From contig CM075756.1 in assembly GCA_037974335.1 (NCBI GenBank), forward strand, positions 8,824,494 through 8,854,493: a stretch of DNA of 30,000 nt, in the 5' to 3' direction. The notes beneath the pieces are model-generated. The model saw only the letters and a program-made list of their open reading frames with translations, did not search any database and was not told where the DNA came from. This DNA comes from Prionace glauca. Its lineage: Eukaryota; Chordata; Chondrichthyes; Carcharhiniformes; Carcharhinidae. Shown in pieces: positions 9,131-18,209 of this stretch. The translations under genes were made by a program, and so were the position numbers. Every line of letters begins with the position of its first letter. Positions within the stretch are counted from its first letter, which is position 1.

Positions 9131-9448
9131 TCACTGATTCAGATAATGGGTGCGATTTCCTAGACCAGTGAGAGGTTCCAGTGCCGTGAGGGTGCCTGCC
9201 TCCCCCTCTCATGGTGGCTTTCCTGATGGGGGGGGGGTCACGCAAAACAGTGTCAGGACCAGAAGATCACACCAGCAGCTAGTGGTCAGCTGGAAAACAC
9301 ACCACGGCAAGGTGGGAGTGGAATTCCAACCAATGAGATACTGGGATAAAGGTGCGTCTCTTAAAGGGGGGAAGATAGAGAGAGTGAGACAGAGAGCGGG
9401 AGAGACGGAGGGGGAGAACAAGGGAGGGAGGGACAGACGTAGGAAGGG
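9131..9448. other. No gene seen; purine-rich
   Basis: It contains a G run near 9229-9236 and a GA-rich stretch (about 9365-9450). The open frames across it are low-complexity. Confidence 0.45.
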
Positions 9449-9497
9449 TTAAGAGCTTCAAGTTCTCAGGTGTCCAGATCACCAACAACCTGTCCTG

Positions 9498-9578
<81 letters not shown>

Positions 9579-9672
9579 CCCCCCCCCCCCCCCCCCCCAC
9601 CATGCCAACTCTATAATTGAGAAATCCCATCAATGTCTCTACTTTCTCAGAAGACTAAGGAAATTTGGCATG
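9449..9672 (+). mobile_element. L2/Rex1-like LINE fragment with internal microsatellite
   Basis: gagcttcaagttctcaggtg then gtccagatcaccaacaacct and ctctactttctcagaagact match the homologous copies at 14855-14985 and 18215-18345. It stops at gtccgctacg, where a reversed SINE begins. The normal short C/T-rich link has become a 100-bp CT/C run. Confidence 0.85.
9499..9599 (+). repeat. (CT)n and poly-C microsatellite
   Basis: About 80 bp of near-pure CT is followed by about 22 C. The aligned position in the other two LINE copies is only ccctcccccatgcc (14907) and tcccccccccatgcc (18258), so the run grew after insertion from a short seed. Confidence 0.95.
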
Positions 9673-9679
9673 TCCGCTA

Positions 9680-9903
9680 CGCCAGACCAGGTAAGGACGG
9701 CAGATTTCCTTCCCTAAAGGGAACCAGATGGGTTTTTTCCGACAATAGGCCATCAATAGATTCTAAATTCCAGATATTTTTTCTTGAATTCAAATTCCAC
9801 CATCTGCTGTGGTGGGATTCGAACCCGGGTCCCCCAGAACATCAGCTGAGTTTCTGGATTAATAATGTACCGATAATACAACCAGACCATTGCCCCCCCT
9901 CCC
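9680..9903 (-). mobile_element. tRNA-headed SINE family 2
   Basis: Reading on the minus strand, a head with tggattaata-like anticodon-arm sequence and gggttcgaatccc box B (about 9815-9830) is followed by ggaatttgaattcaagaaaa-like sequence and the body ending at about 9680. The 3' end is lost at the junction with the LINE fragment. Plus-strand copies lie at 10526, 15745, 16300 and 19440. Confidence 0.8.
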
Positions 9904-9924
9904 CCCCCGCCCTTTATTGTTTGT

Positions 9925-10470
9925 TCCTTTTAACGTGGAACAGTACAGCACAGTACAGGCCCTTCGGCCCTCAATGTTGTGCCAGGCTTTGTCTGAAACC
10001 AAGATCAAGCTATCCCACTCCCTATCATTCTGGTCTGCTCCAGGTGCCTATCCAATAACTGCTTGAAAGTTCCTAAAGTGTCCGACTCCACTATCACAGC
10101 AGGCAGTGCATTCCACACCCCAACCACTCTCTGAGTAAAGAATCTACCTCGGACATCCCTCCCATATCTCACCATGAACCTTATAGTTATGACCCCTAGT
10201 AACAGCTACACCCACCCGAGGAAATAGTCTCTGCACGTCCACTCTATCAATCCTCCTCATCATCTTATAAACCTCTATTCAGTCACCCCTCACCCTCCTC
10301 CACTCTAAAGAGAAAAGCCCCAGCTCCCCCAACCTTTCCTCATAAGACCCACCCTCCAAACCAGGCAGCATCCTGGTCAATCTCCTCTGCACTCTCTCCA
10401 ATGCTTCCACATCCTTCTTACAGTGAGGTGACCAGAACTGAACACAATATTCCAAATGTGGTCTCACATT
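9925..10470 (-). mobile_element. CR1-clade LINE, 5'-truncated
   Basis: The minus strand encodes the ORF2 C-terminus with [37 protein letters not shown] and [15 protein letters not shown] (10467-10279), then continues to a 3' end at about 9925 with the cagcacagtacaggcccttc box. The protein region is open for 62 codons. The rest is degenerate. Confidence 0.88.
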
Positions 10471-10525
10471 TTAAATATTTTAAGTTAATAAATATTCCTT
10501 TATGTTCAATTCCAATTGATTACAA

Positions 10526-10850
10526 GGGAGGTAATGGTACGATCGCTGGATTATTAATCCAGAAAGTCAGCTAATGTTCTGGGGGACCCGGGTTCGAATC
10601 CCCCCCACGGCAGATGGTGGAATTTGAATTCAATAAAAAATATCTGGAATTAGGAATCTACTGATGACCCATTGTCGAAAAAACCCATCTGGTTCCCTTT
10701 AGGGAAGGAAATCTTCCGTCCTTACCCCGGTCTGGTCTACATGTGACTCCAGAGCCCCAGCAATGGGGTTGACTCTCAACTGCCCTCCAAGGGCAACTAG
10801 GGATGGGCAATAAATGATGCCCATGTCCCACAAATGAATTAAAAAACCAA
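10526..10850 (+). mobile_element. tRNA-headed SINE family 2, nearly complete
   Basis: The head contains the perfect hairpin ctggattattaatccag (about 10547), which looks like an anticodon arm, and gggttcgaatccc (about 10588). The body has atggtggaatttgaattcaa, catctggttccctttaggga and gggatgggcaataaatgatg, ending at cacaaatgaatt. It is about 320 bp. Confidence 0.88.
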
Positions 10851-11199
10851 GACTAAGCCTTTCCTCAGCGGTTTGGGTATCTTTCCTCACATCGTACCAA
10901 ATTGAAAATCCACATTATTGGGATTTGGTGTTGCAAGTTATCCTTCCTTGATTTATAATGTTTTACTCACATGCACACCACCTCAGAGAGGGCTGGATCC
11001 TGAATGCCCCACCACAAACATAGCGCCCCTCACCCTCAGACGGCCCAGCTTCTCATAAGGAACATGTTCTACCCATGTACACAACCTGCTCAACTCTAAT
11101 GAAGTTCTGTAGGCTTTGGTTTCCTTCAGAATGTTCAGTACTAGGTGACAGACCTGTCCACGGGTCCTTGTGTTCAGGCATATATTAGAATCCTAGGAC
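10851..11199. other. No gene established
   Basis: No recognised repeat. On the minus strand a strong donor-like gtgagtaaaa lies at about 10973, but only a 29-bp segment with a poor acceptor could use it, and it gives an immediate stop, so I do not call an exon. Confidence 0.4.
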
Positions 11200-11988
11200 A
11201 GAATCATAGAATCCCTTCAGTGCAGAAGGAGGCCATTTGGCCCATTTGGGCCCATTCAGGCCCTTTCCCCATATCCCCACATATTTACCCTTCCAATCCC
11301 CCTAAACCTCACATCTTTGGGCACTAAGGAACAATTTACCATGGCCAATCCACCTAACCTGCACATCTTTGGACACTAAGGGGCAATTTAGCATGGCCAA
11401 TCCACCTAACCTGCACATCTTTGTACACTAAGGGGCAATTTAGCATGGCCAATCCACCTAACCTGCACATCTTTGGACACTAAGGGGCAATTTAGCATGG
11501 TCAATCCACCTAACCTGCACATCTTTGGACAATAAGGGGCAATTTAGCAAGGCCAATCCACCTAACCTACACATCTTTGGACACTAAGGGGCAATTTAGC
11601 ATGGCCAATCCACCTAACCTGCACATCTTTGGACACTAAGGGGCAATTTAGCAAGGCCAATCCACCTAACGTACACATCTTTGGACACTAAGGAACAATT
11701 TAGGATGGCCAATCCACCTAACCTACACATCTTTGGACACTAAGGGGCAATTTAGCAAGGCCAATCCACCTAACGTACACATCTTTGGACACTAAGGAAC
11801 AATTTAGCATGGCCAATCCACCTAACCTGCACATCTTCGGACTGTGAGAGGAAACCGGAGCATCTGGAGGAACCCCACACAGACATGGGGAGAATGTGGA
11901 AACTCCACACAGACAATGGTGCAAGGCCAGAATAGAACCCGGGTCCCTGGCGCTACGAGGCTGCAGTGCTAGCCACTGTGACATCCAC
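11200..11988 (-). mobile_element. tRNA-headed V-SINE with eleven 52-bp boxes
   Basis: The tail at 11205-11300 (gaatcatagaatcccttcag, tgcagaaggaggccattt) is the second type. The array follows, then the V-SINE core (11835-11925) and a head with agaacccgggtccctgg (about 11935), ending at gccactgtgac. Length is about 790 bp. Confidence 0.9.
11310..11840 (-). repeat. 52-bp tandem array, eleven boxes
   Basis: The cacatctttgg box repeats at exactly 52-bp steps from 11310 to 11830. Variant pairs (gcaaggcc then cgtacacatc) at about 11655 and 11755 recur, which again shows block duplication. Confidence 0.96.
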
Positions 11989-12167
11989 AGGCCTTCTTAT
12001 CTCAGAGAAAGGCTTTCCAATTCTTATCTTCTCCACTCCCAACCCCTTTCTAGAACGTTGATCCCATCCGCTTGGGGGAGTGTTGCCTTTGGGGTGGGGA
12101 GTGGTCCACAGGAGCCACTGCGGAGACCTCAGCGTGGTGTCACTGGGATGGAGGACGGTGCCGTGCC

Positions 12168-12266
12168 TCAGGGCAGTGTCACCGGGCTGGAGTAGGGTCC
12201 GAAGTCTCTGAAGCCAAACATCCACAAGAGCAGGAGCCCCTTCATTGCTCCCATTGCTTTGGGGAC
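12168..12266 (-). CDS. Possible terminal coding exon, hydrophobic end
   Basis: A strong acceptor (pyrimidine-rich accatctctctttcag) precedes the minus-strand segment at 12266. Read in phase 0 after the 18064-18125 exon it encodes 32 residues and a stop: VPKAMGAMKGLLLLWMFGF then RDFGPYSSPVTLP. The GLLLLWMFGF stretch could be a short membrane anchor. Against it: other frames are also open here (one for 191 codons), and I see no polyadenylation signal before the SINE at 11988. It is the least certain of the five. Confidence 0.3.
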   Translation of the reverse strand, partial: VPKAMGAMKGLLLLWMFGFRDFGPYSSPVTLP

Positions 12267-12414
12267 CTGAAAGAGAGATGGTGGTTAGCATGAGGTTCAG
12301 GGCAGAATGGCCATTTTGGAAGGTCAACAGCAAGGCCCATGTTGACCACTTAACAAGAGTCTCACAAACGCAGGACGTCCTGTTGAGGCTCCCGGCCAAT
12401 GCTGTACATTTTGA

Positions 12415-12520
12415 AGGGTCGTAATGCATGGAGCACGGCAGCCATTTTGTGCATAGCAAGATCCCAACAAAATAATGACCAGGACATCTGTATTTTTTTC
12501 CCCCAGTGCTCGTTGAAGCC
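12415..12520 (-). repeat. Dispersed repeat fragment (cagcaagatccc type)
   Basis: The part gtgcatagcaagatcccaac and aaataatgaccaggacatct matches the style of the repeat pieces at 19860 and (reversed) 2895. It is a short remnant. Confidence 0.5.
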
Positions 12521-12548
12521 TGTGCCACAGTTCTGCCACTAACTATGT

Positions 12549-13275
12549 GTTATAGTCACTGGAGTTTAGAAGAATGAGTTTAAGATTAAATTTATTTATT
12601 ATCGTCACAAGTAGGCTTACATTAACACTGCAATGAAGTTACTGTGAAAATCCCCTAGTTTCCCACGGCCCGGCTCCTGTTCGGGTAACACTGAGAGAGA
12701 ATTTAGCACGGCCAATGCACCTAACCAGCACGTCTTTCAGACTGTGGGAGGAAACCGGAGCACCCGGAGGAAACCCACGCAGACATGGGGAGAACATACA
12801 AACTCCATACAGTGACCCAAGTCGGGAATCGAACCCCGGATCTCTGGCGCTGTGAGGCAGCAGTGCTAACCCACTGTGCCGCCGTGACAAGGGATCTCAT
12901 AGAAGCTTGTAAAATTCTAACAGGTCTGGACAGGACAGATTCAGAAAGAATGTTCCTGATGGTGGGGGGGACTCCAGAATTAGGGGGGGTCATAGTTTGA
13001 GGGTAAGGGGGGTAAACCTTTTAGGACTGAGGTGAGGAGAAATTTCTTCACCCAGAGAGTGGTGAATGTGTAGAATTCACTCCAACAGAGAGTAGTTGAG
13101 GCCAAAATGTGTGATTTCAAGAAGAAATTAGATATAGTCTTGGGGCTAAAGGGATCGAGGGAGATGGGGGGGAAGGGGGGGAGGATCAGAATATTGAATT
13201 TGATGATCAAAATGAATGGCGGAGCAGGCTCGAGGGGCCAAATGGCCTCCTCCTGCTTCTAGTTTCTATGGTTAC
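12549..13275 (+). mobile_element. CR1-type LINE 3' part split by a SINE
   Basis: Left piece cactggagtttagaagaatg (12559-12578) and right piece gggatctcatagaagcttgt (12891) join as in the copy at 20460-20500 (reversed). The right piece runs through aggtgaggagaaatttcttc to the terminal aatggcctcctcctgcttct and ttctatggt. The SINE at 12579-12888 interrupts it. Confidence 0.85.
12579..12888 (-). mobile_element. tRNA-headed V-SINE, unexpanded
   Basis: A complete copy on the minus strand: head with gattcgaaccccgg-like box (about 12828) at the right, V-SINE core, a single 52-bp region, and the first tail type (cttacattaacactgcaatg) at 12610-12640 ending in an AT-rich end. It is about 310 bp and serves as the reference for the unexpanded state. 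Confidence 0.9.
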
Positions 13276-13282
13276 CCAAGAA

Positions 13283-13508
13283 AGGATCATATTAGATCCA
13301 ACAGTGCAGAAGGAGGCCATTCAGTCCATTGACTCTGCACCCACCACAATCCCACCCAGGCCTTATCCCCATAACCTCCATTTACCTTAACCGGTCCCCT
13401 GGACACCAAGGGTCAATTCAGCGTGGCCAATCCACCTAACCCACACAGCTTTGGACTGTGGGAGGGAACCGGAGCCCCCTGAGGAAACCCACGCAGACAC
13501 GGGGAGAA
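13283..13508 (-). mobile_element. V-SINE, head missing
   Basis: The tail (acagtgcagaaggaggccat) and core are present, but the element stops at gacacggggagaaatcc, where the tRNA head should follow. The ~210-bp repeat starts exactly there. Confidence 0.8.
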
Positions 13509-13725
13509 ATCCAAATGTAATCTACAATACAATGCACGCAATACATTGGAGGGGGGACAGGCGGTGGGAGAAATTGTGAGGGGAGTAAGCTCGACCCCAG
13601 ATCACATGACCACAGGTCAACCTTCAAGGTCAAAGGTCATTCTCAAATATGGCCGCCCATTTTAGAGATTTGGTTCAGGGGGGAGTTACGAAAGATGGAG
13701 CTTGGGCTCCGTACCCCCCCGGGCG
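13509..13725 (+). repeat. ~210-bp duplicated segment, copy 1
   Basis: It matches 14310-14520 in order: cacgcaatac/cacgcaagac, gctcgaccccagatcac, caaaggtcattctcaaat, ccattttagagatt, gagttacgaaaga and gctc(c/t)gtacc. It carries aggtcaaaggtca (about 13627-13639), an exact DR1 nuclear-receptor half-site pair. No gene is seen in it. Confidence 0.85.
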
Positions 13726-13744
13726 CAGAGATAGAGACTGACTG

Positions 13745-13815
13745 GCATCCATCAGAGCCTTACGGTCGTGCCTCAACTGAAAGATGGCACCTCTGGCAGT
13801 GCAGCACTCCCTGAG
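13745..13815 (-). repeat. Short SINE-like fragment (cagtgcagcactccct type)
   Basis: aaagatggcacctctggcag and tgcagcactccctgagtacc are typical of a tRNA-headed elasmobranch repeat that I know by sequence style only. It is a remnant. Confidence 0.45.
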
Positions 13816-14309
13816 TACCGGGATGCGCCTCGGAGCATGGGGACAAGCCCCCTGCGGTGGGCCTTGGACTCATAACCGTGCGATTACCTCAGCCAAGTAT
13901 TGTCCAACCTGGCCTCAGACACGCACCCCCCCCACCCCCACCCCGGCCCAGAATGCACTGCAGGATTGCTTGGATGAGCTGAATATTGCCATGGTGGTTT
14001 GTTTGGGTTGAGTGTTCTGTTCTTCCGCCCGCAAGGTATTGGCTGTCTCCGGAGGGATGCCTCGCACAACGCCCATCGGCGACCAATCAGCAGCTGGGGG
14101 GGTTTGTCCCGCTGACCTCCCATCAGCCCGTGAGTCCTGAGAAAAGATGGCCTCTTCTTCATCTTGGGGTAGACCAATGGTGGCCCACGGTTGGCCTGGA
14201 TCGACGCTCTACTGCCGCTAATCTATGAGTGGGCGCTGTCAAGATGGCGTGTTGGGTTCACCCCCGCCGTTTTGCCCCGATTGTGCACCCCCCCCCCCTC
14301 ACCACCGAA
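13816..14309. other. No gene established
   Basis: It contains C-rich runs near 13927-13945 and 14288-14298 and an inverted CCAAT at about 14085. Overlapping frames exist on both strands but none has supported splice context. Confidence 0.4.
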
Positions 14310-14520
14310 ATCCAAATTTAGCCCACATGTAACCAGTCCACGCAAGACATGGGAGGTGAGGTTGGGGGAAACTGTGAGGGGGGTGGCGGGGAGAGGGTAA
14401 ACTCGACCCCAGATCACGTGACCATCAAAGTCAAAGGTCATTCTCAAATCTGGCCGTCCATTTTAGAGATTCGGTCTGGGAGGGAGTTACGAAAGACGGA
14501 GCCTGGGCTCTGTACCCTCC
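14310..14520 (+). repeat. ~210-bp duplicated segment, copy 2
   Basis: This is the partner of 13509-13725. Here the E-box is a perfect tcacgtga (about 14415) where copy 1 has tcacatga, and the DR1 is imperfect (aaagtcaaaggtca). The copies lie about 800 bp apart in the same orientation. Confidence 0.85.
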
Positions 14521-14624
14521 CCTCACTTTGTAAGCGGGGGGGGTCGGGGAGGGGGAGGGCCTGCCGACAGCAGGTCGCTAGCTCGAGAGGAGATCAAGCG
14601 GGTCTGGGATCTCTTTGTCTCAGT
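14521..14624. other. No gene; G-rich
   Basis: It has a G run near 14536-14562 and no other feature. Confidence 0.4.
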
Positions 14625-15500
14625 TGAGTCATTGGCTCGATTCTCAAGTTTGCCCATGACACCACTGTAGTGGGTCGGATCTCAAACAACGATGAGACAG
14701 AGTACAGGAATGAGATAGAGAATCTGGTGAACTGGTCCGGCGACAATAATCTCTCCCTCAATGTCAACAAAACGAAGGAGATTGTCATTGACTTCAGGCG
14801 TAAAGGAGAACATGACCCTGTCTACATCAACGGGGATGAAGTAGAAAGCTTCATCTAGAGAGCTTCAAGTTTCTAGGTGTCCAGATCACCAACAACCTGT
14901 CCTGGTCCCTCCCCCATGCCGACACTATAGTTAAGAAAGCCCCACCAACGCCTCTACTTTCTCAGAAGGCTAAGGAAATTTGCCATCTCAACCACGACCC
15001 TCACCACTTTTACAGATGCACCATAGAAAGCATTCTTTCTGACTGTATCACAGCTCGGTCTGGGCTCCTGCTCTGCCCAAGACCACAAAGAGCTACAAAA
15101 GATCATGAATGTAGCCCAATCCATCACACAAACCAGCCTCCCATCCATTGACTCTGTCTACACTTCCCGCTGCCTTGGCAAAGCAGCCGGCATAATCAAG
15201 GATCCCCGCGCACCCCGGACATTCTCTCTTCCACCTTCTTCTGTCAGGAAAAAGATACAAAAGTCTGAGGTCACGCACCAACCGACTCAAGAACAGCTTC
15301 TTCCCTGCTGCTGTCAGACTTTTGAATGGACCTACCTCGCATTAAGTTGGTCTTTCTCTACACCCCTCGCTGTGACTGTAACACTACATTCTGCACCCTC
15401 TCCTTTCCTTCTCAATGAACGGTATGCTTTGTCTGTATAGCGCGCAAGAAACAATATTTTTCACTGTATACTAATACGTGACAATAACAAATCAAACCAC
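14625..15500 (+). mobile_element. L2/Rex1-like LINE, 5'-truncated, about 0.9 kb
   Basis: It encodes part of a reverse transcriptase: the FAHDTTVVGRISNNDETEYR stretch (FADD motif changed to FAHD) and LVNWSGDNNLSLNVNKTKEI at 14655-14790. The thumb-like part with ctctactttctcagaaggct and accatagaaagcattctttc follows, then a 3' end at cgtgacaataacaaatcaaa (about 15475-15497), a UnaL2-like tail. A stop interrupts the frame near 14856. The clade is uncertain between L2 and Rex1. Confidence 0.85.
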
Positions 15501-15744
15501 GCGGGCGCAATGAGGCATTCAGACCTACCCCAGTGAAGAGGAGGAGGTGTCTGAGTACCGGGACCACCAGCGGAGAGTCGGAGGGCGAGGGAGCCACAAC
15601 CCGGCCAGTCTGTGAACGAGGACAAGAAAAGATTTCACCATTCCTTCAAATTAAAGAATTGCATTTGGAAAGCGCCTTTCACTGGCTGAGGACAGTGTCC
15701 AGCCAATAAAGTGCTTCTGCCAACAAACTTGTGTACAGCAAAAG
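15501..15744 (-). repeat. Mostly unassigned; dispersed repeat at 15645-15735
   Basis: ttgcatttggaaagcgcctt then cagccaataaagtgcttctg match the tttatatagcgcc repeat family (compare 9045, 20810). The first part, 15501-15644, shows nothing that I can name. Confidence 0.5.
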
Positions 15745-16078
15745 GGGAGGCGATGGCCCAGTGGTATTGTCGCTAGATTATTAATCCAGAAACTCAGCTG
15801 ATGTTCCGGGGGACCCGGGTTCGAATCCCGCCACCGGTGGTGGGGTGGAATTTGAATTCAATTAAAAAAATCTGGAATTAAGAATTTACTGATGATCCAT
15901 TGTCGGAAAAACCCATCTGGTTCCCCTTAGGGAAGGAAATCTGCCGTCCTTACCCCGGTCTGGCCTACACAGCCACAGCAATGGGGTTGACTCTCAACTG
16001 CCCTCCAAGGACAACTAGGGATGGGCGATAAATGCTGGGCCCAGACAGCGACGCCTGTGTCCCCCAGATAAATAAAGT
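15745..16078 (+). mobile_element. tRNA-headed SINE family 2, nearly complete
   Basis: Head: gatggcccagtggtattgtc (box A-like) and gggttcgaatcccgcc (box B). Body: ggaatttgaattcaattaaa, catctggttccccttaggga, gggatgggcgataaatgctg; end at cagataaataaag. It is about 330 bp and the best-kept member in the window. Confidence 0.9.
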
Positions 16079-16299
16079 TACCCCCACAGTTGGCATGTTT
16101 TATGGCAGCAGAAGTGATTTGTCTGGCAATGTCTATTGCCCTCCCCAACACCGGGGCACAGGAAGATCCCACTAGCAGGAAGGGCTGGAAAATCCTGCCC
16201 AATGGTCCATTTTGAGGTGGTGAATATCGGCTAGGACACCGGGAGGGAAGTCCTCTGTCCGGCTCTGGGATAATGCCATTGGAATCTCTTACCACAGTT
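16079..16299 (-). repeat. Dispersed repeat remnant
   Basis: gaatatcggctaggacaccg and gggataatgccattggaatc (16222-16285) belong to the same dispersed family as 12415-12520. The first part (16079-16220) is not recognised. Confidence 0.45.
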
Positions 16300-16465
16300 G
16301 GGGGTATCAGGGATGTTATGGTAATGTCCAGAATCTGCTGGACTTGGGTTCGAATCCCACCCAGGCAGCTGGTGGAATTTAAATTCAATGAATAAAATCT
16401 GGAACTGAAAGCTGGGCTCAGACATGGTCATCGATTGTCAGAAAAACCCATCTGGTTCCCTTTAG

Positions 16466-16819
16466 AACCCTAGAACCCTACCAGCATAGAACCCTACAGT
16501 GCAGAAACAGGCCCTTCGGCCCATCGAGTCTGCACCGAACACAATCCCACCCAGACCCTATCCCCATGTCCCTACACATTTACCTGCTAATCCCTCTAAC
16601 CTACACATCCCAGGATAATAAGGGGCAATTTTAGCATAGCCAATGAACCTAACCCGCACATCTTTGGACTGTGGGAGGAAACCGGAGCACCCGGAGAAAA
16701 CCCACGCAGACACGGGGAGAATGTGCAAACTCCACACAGGCAGTGACCCGAGCCGGGAATCGAACCCAGGACCCTGGAGCTGTGAAGCAGCAGTGCTAAC
16801 CACTGTGCTACCGTGCCGT
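16466..16819 (-). mobile_element. V-SINE, near-unexpanded, nested with target duplication
   Basis: Flanked by cctttag at 16459-16465 and 16820-16826, a likely 7-bp target-site duplication. The tail at left has several aaccctagaacccta units. The 52-bp segment is present once with a second partial box (cacatc at 16604 and 16657), the probable seed state for array growth. Head at right with gggaatcgaacccagg. Confidence 0.9.
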
Positions 16820-16896
16820 CCTTTAGGGAAGGAAATCTGCCGTCCTTACCCCGGTCTGGCCTACATGTCACTCCAGAGACACAGCGATGTGGATGA

Positions 16897-16995
16897 CATT
16901 GAAACATAGAAACTAGAAGCAGGAGGAGGCCATTCAGCCCTTCGAGCCTGCTCCACCGTTCATTTTGATCATCAAATTCAATATCCTGATCCCCC
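16897..16995 (-). mobile_element. CR1-type LINE 3' end, about 100 bp, nested
   Basis: gaaacatagaaactagaagc and cccttcgagcctgctccacc, then gatcatcaaattcaatatcc, are the complement of 13190-13270. It lies inside the family-2 SINE. Confidence 0.8.
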
Positions 16996-17179
16996 CCACA
17001 CACAATAATAGGGCTGACTCTTAACCACCCTCTGAAATGGCCAAGTGAGACACTCAGTTCAAGGGGCAATTAGGGATGGACAATAAATGATGGCCCAGCC
17101 AACGATAGCCACATCCCCTGGAAGGACAAAACAAGTCTGAGCCCCTGTTTCATTGTTCCATCCGGAACGCCAGCTGACT

Positions 17180-17815
17180 TGTGACACAGTGGTGAGCACT
17201 GCTGCCTCACAGCGTCAGGGACCCAGGTTCAATTCCAACCTCAGGTCACTGTCTGTGTGGAGTTTGCACATTCTCCCCGTGTGTGTGTGGGTTCTCTCCA
17301 GGTGCTCCAGTTTCCTCCCATAGTCCAAAGATGTGCAGGTTAGGTGGATTGGCCATGCTAAATTGCCCCTTAGTGTCCAAAGATGTGCGGGTTAGGTGAA
17401 TTGGCCATGCTAAATTGTCCCTTAGTGTCCAAAAATGTGTAGGTTAGGTGGATTGGCCATGATAAATTGTCCCTTAGTGTCCAAAGATGTACAGGTTAGG
17501 CGGATTGGCCATGCTAAATTGCCCTTAGTGTCCAAAGATGTGTGGGTTAGGTGGATTGGCCGTGCTAAATTGCCCTTAGTGTCCAAAGATGTGCGGGTTA
17601 GGTGAATTGGCCATGCTAAATTGACCCTTAGTGTCCAAAGATGTGCAGGTTAGATGGATTGGCTGTGCTAAATTGCGGTTTAGCATCTGTTGGATTAGCA
17701 GGGTAAATATATGGGGTTATGGGGATAGAACTTGGGTGGGATTGTTGTTGGTGCTGGCACGCTGGTCCCTATGGCCTCCTTCTGCACTGTAGGGATTCTC
17801 TGACTTTCTAAGAGG
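17180..17815 (+). mobile_element. tRNA-headed V-SINE with seven 52-bp boxes
   Basis: The head starts near 17183 (gacacagtggtgagcactgc), the core lies at about 17240-17325, and the tail with gggtaaatatatggggttat, a diverged gctggtccctatggcc and gggattctctgac closes it. Confidence 0.88.
17325..17688 (+). repeat. 52/51-bp tandem array, seven boxes
   Basis: Boxes at 17325, 17377, 17429, 17481, 17532, 17583 and 17635: steps of 52, 52, 52, 51, 51, 52. It is more diverged than the other arrays and the only one in which I see a length change, so probably older. Confidence 0.95.
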
Positions 17816-18063
17816 CCAAATTTTTAACCTTTGCCACAGGTAAGCAGCACCATCACGAAATAGGGGAACCTGGTAACGCACAGGAGCCGGTGAGACAAAT
17901 CCTGGCATTTGCATCTCAGGAACCTCTTGTAGCGGGTCTTAATGCCTGGGGTCTACCCTTGGTTTGTGTCAAACATTCTGGCAGTCCTCTGCTGGGCCCT
18001 GGGTCCTTGGTTGATGAAGGTTCATTTTCTTAAACATGATACTGGGGTCTCTTAGATACTTAC
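17816..18063. other. No gene established; intron of the candidate gene
   Basis: A short minus-strand segment with acceptor at 17870 and donor at 17828 is possible, but its phase does not fit the other exons (see rejected list). No recognised repeat. Confidence 0.4.
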
Positions 18064-18125
18064 GTCCCACAGACTGTCCAGCTCTGTGCCCAGTGGGAAA
18101 TGTTGCGGATAAGCGGGCCTCGAAT
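18064..18125 (-). CDS. Candidate internal exon (62 bp)
   Basis: Minus strand: acceptor ttctgtttccttacag and a near-consensus donor GAC then gtaagtatct. With one base carried from the previous exon it reads NSRPAYPQHFPLGTELDSLW and D, ending in phase 0. All three frames are open over so short a segment, so the phase match is the evidence. It lies in a repeat-free island of about 300 bp. Function unknown. Confidence 0.5.
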
Positions 18126-18209
18126 CTGTAAGGAAACAGAACAATGTCGGGAAGATGAGTCCACAGATCTTCAGCAATATCTATCAACTTCTTCAACTGC
18201 CCTCTCCTG

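Larger units (their letters stand above)
16300..17115 (+). mobile_element. SINE family 2 interrupted by two younger insertions
   Basis: The pieces are 16300-16465 (head with gggttcgaatcccaccc, body to catctggttccctttag), 16820-16896 (tttagggaaggaaatctgcc to gtggatgaca) and 16996-17115 (gggctgactcttaaccaccc to gatagccacatcccc). The three pieces together follow the order of the intact copy at 15745. Confidence 0.85.

Noticed and set aside
10547-10600. Functional tRNA gene (anticodon-arm-like hairpin and box B)
   Set aside because: The acceptor stem does not close, and the same head followed by the same body recurs at four other places; it is a SINE head.
10973-11001. Minus-strand 29-bp exon with donor gtgagtaaaa
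   Set aside because: The acceptor is poor, the segment is very short and its frames lead to an immediate stop.
11953-12528. 191-codon minus-strand open frame
   Set aside because: It crosses a SINE head and a strong splice acceptor, so it is not one protein; only the part after the acceptor at 12266 was kept, in another phase.
17829-17869. 41-bp minus-strand exon reading VPLFRDGAAYLWQR
   Set aside because: It fits phase 0 after the 18064-18125 exon but leaves phase 2, which gives a quick stop in the segment at 12266; acceptor and donor are only moderate. Another reading of this stretch with a hydrophobic end (RFPYFVMVLLTCGKG then stop) lacks an acceptor in the right phase.
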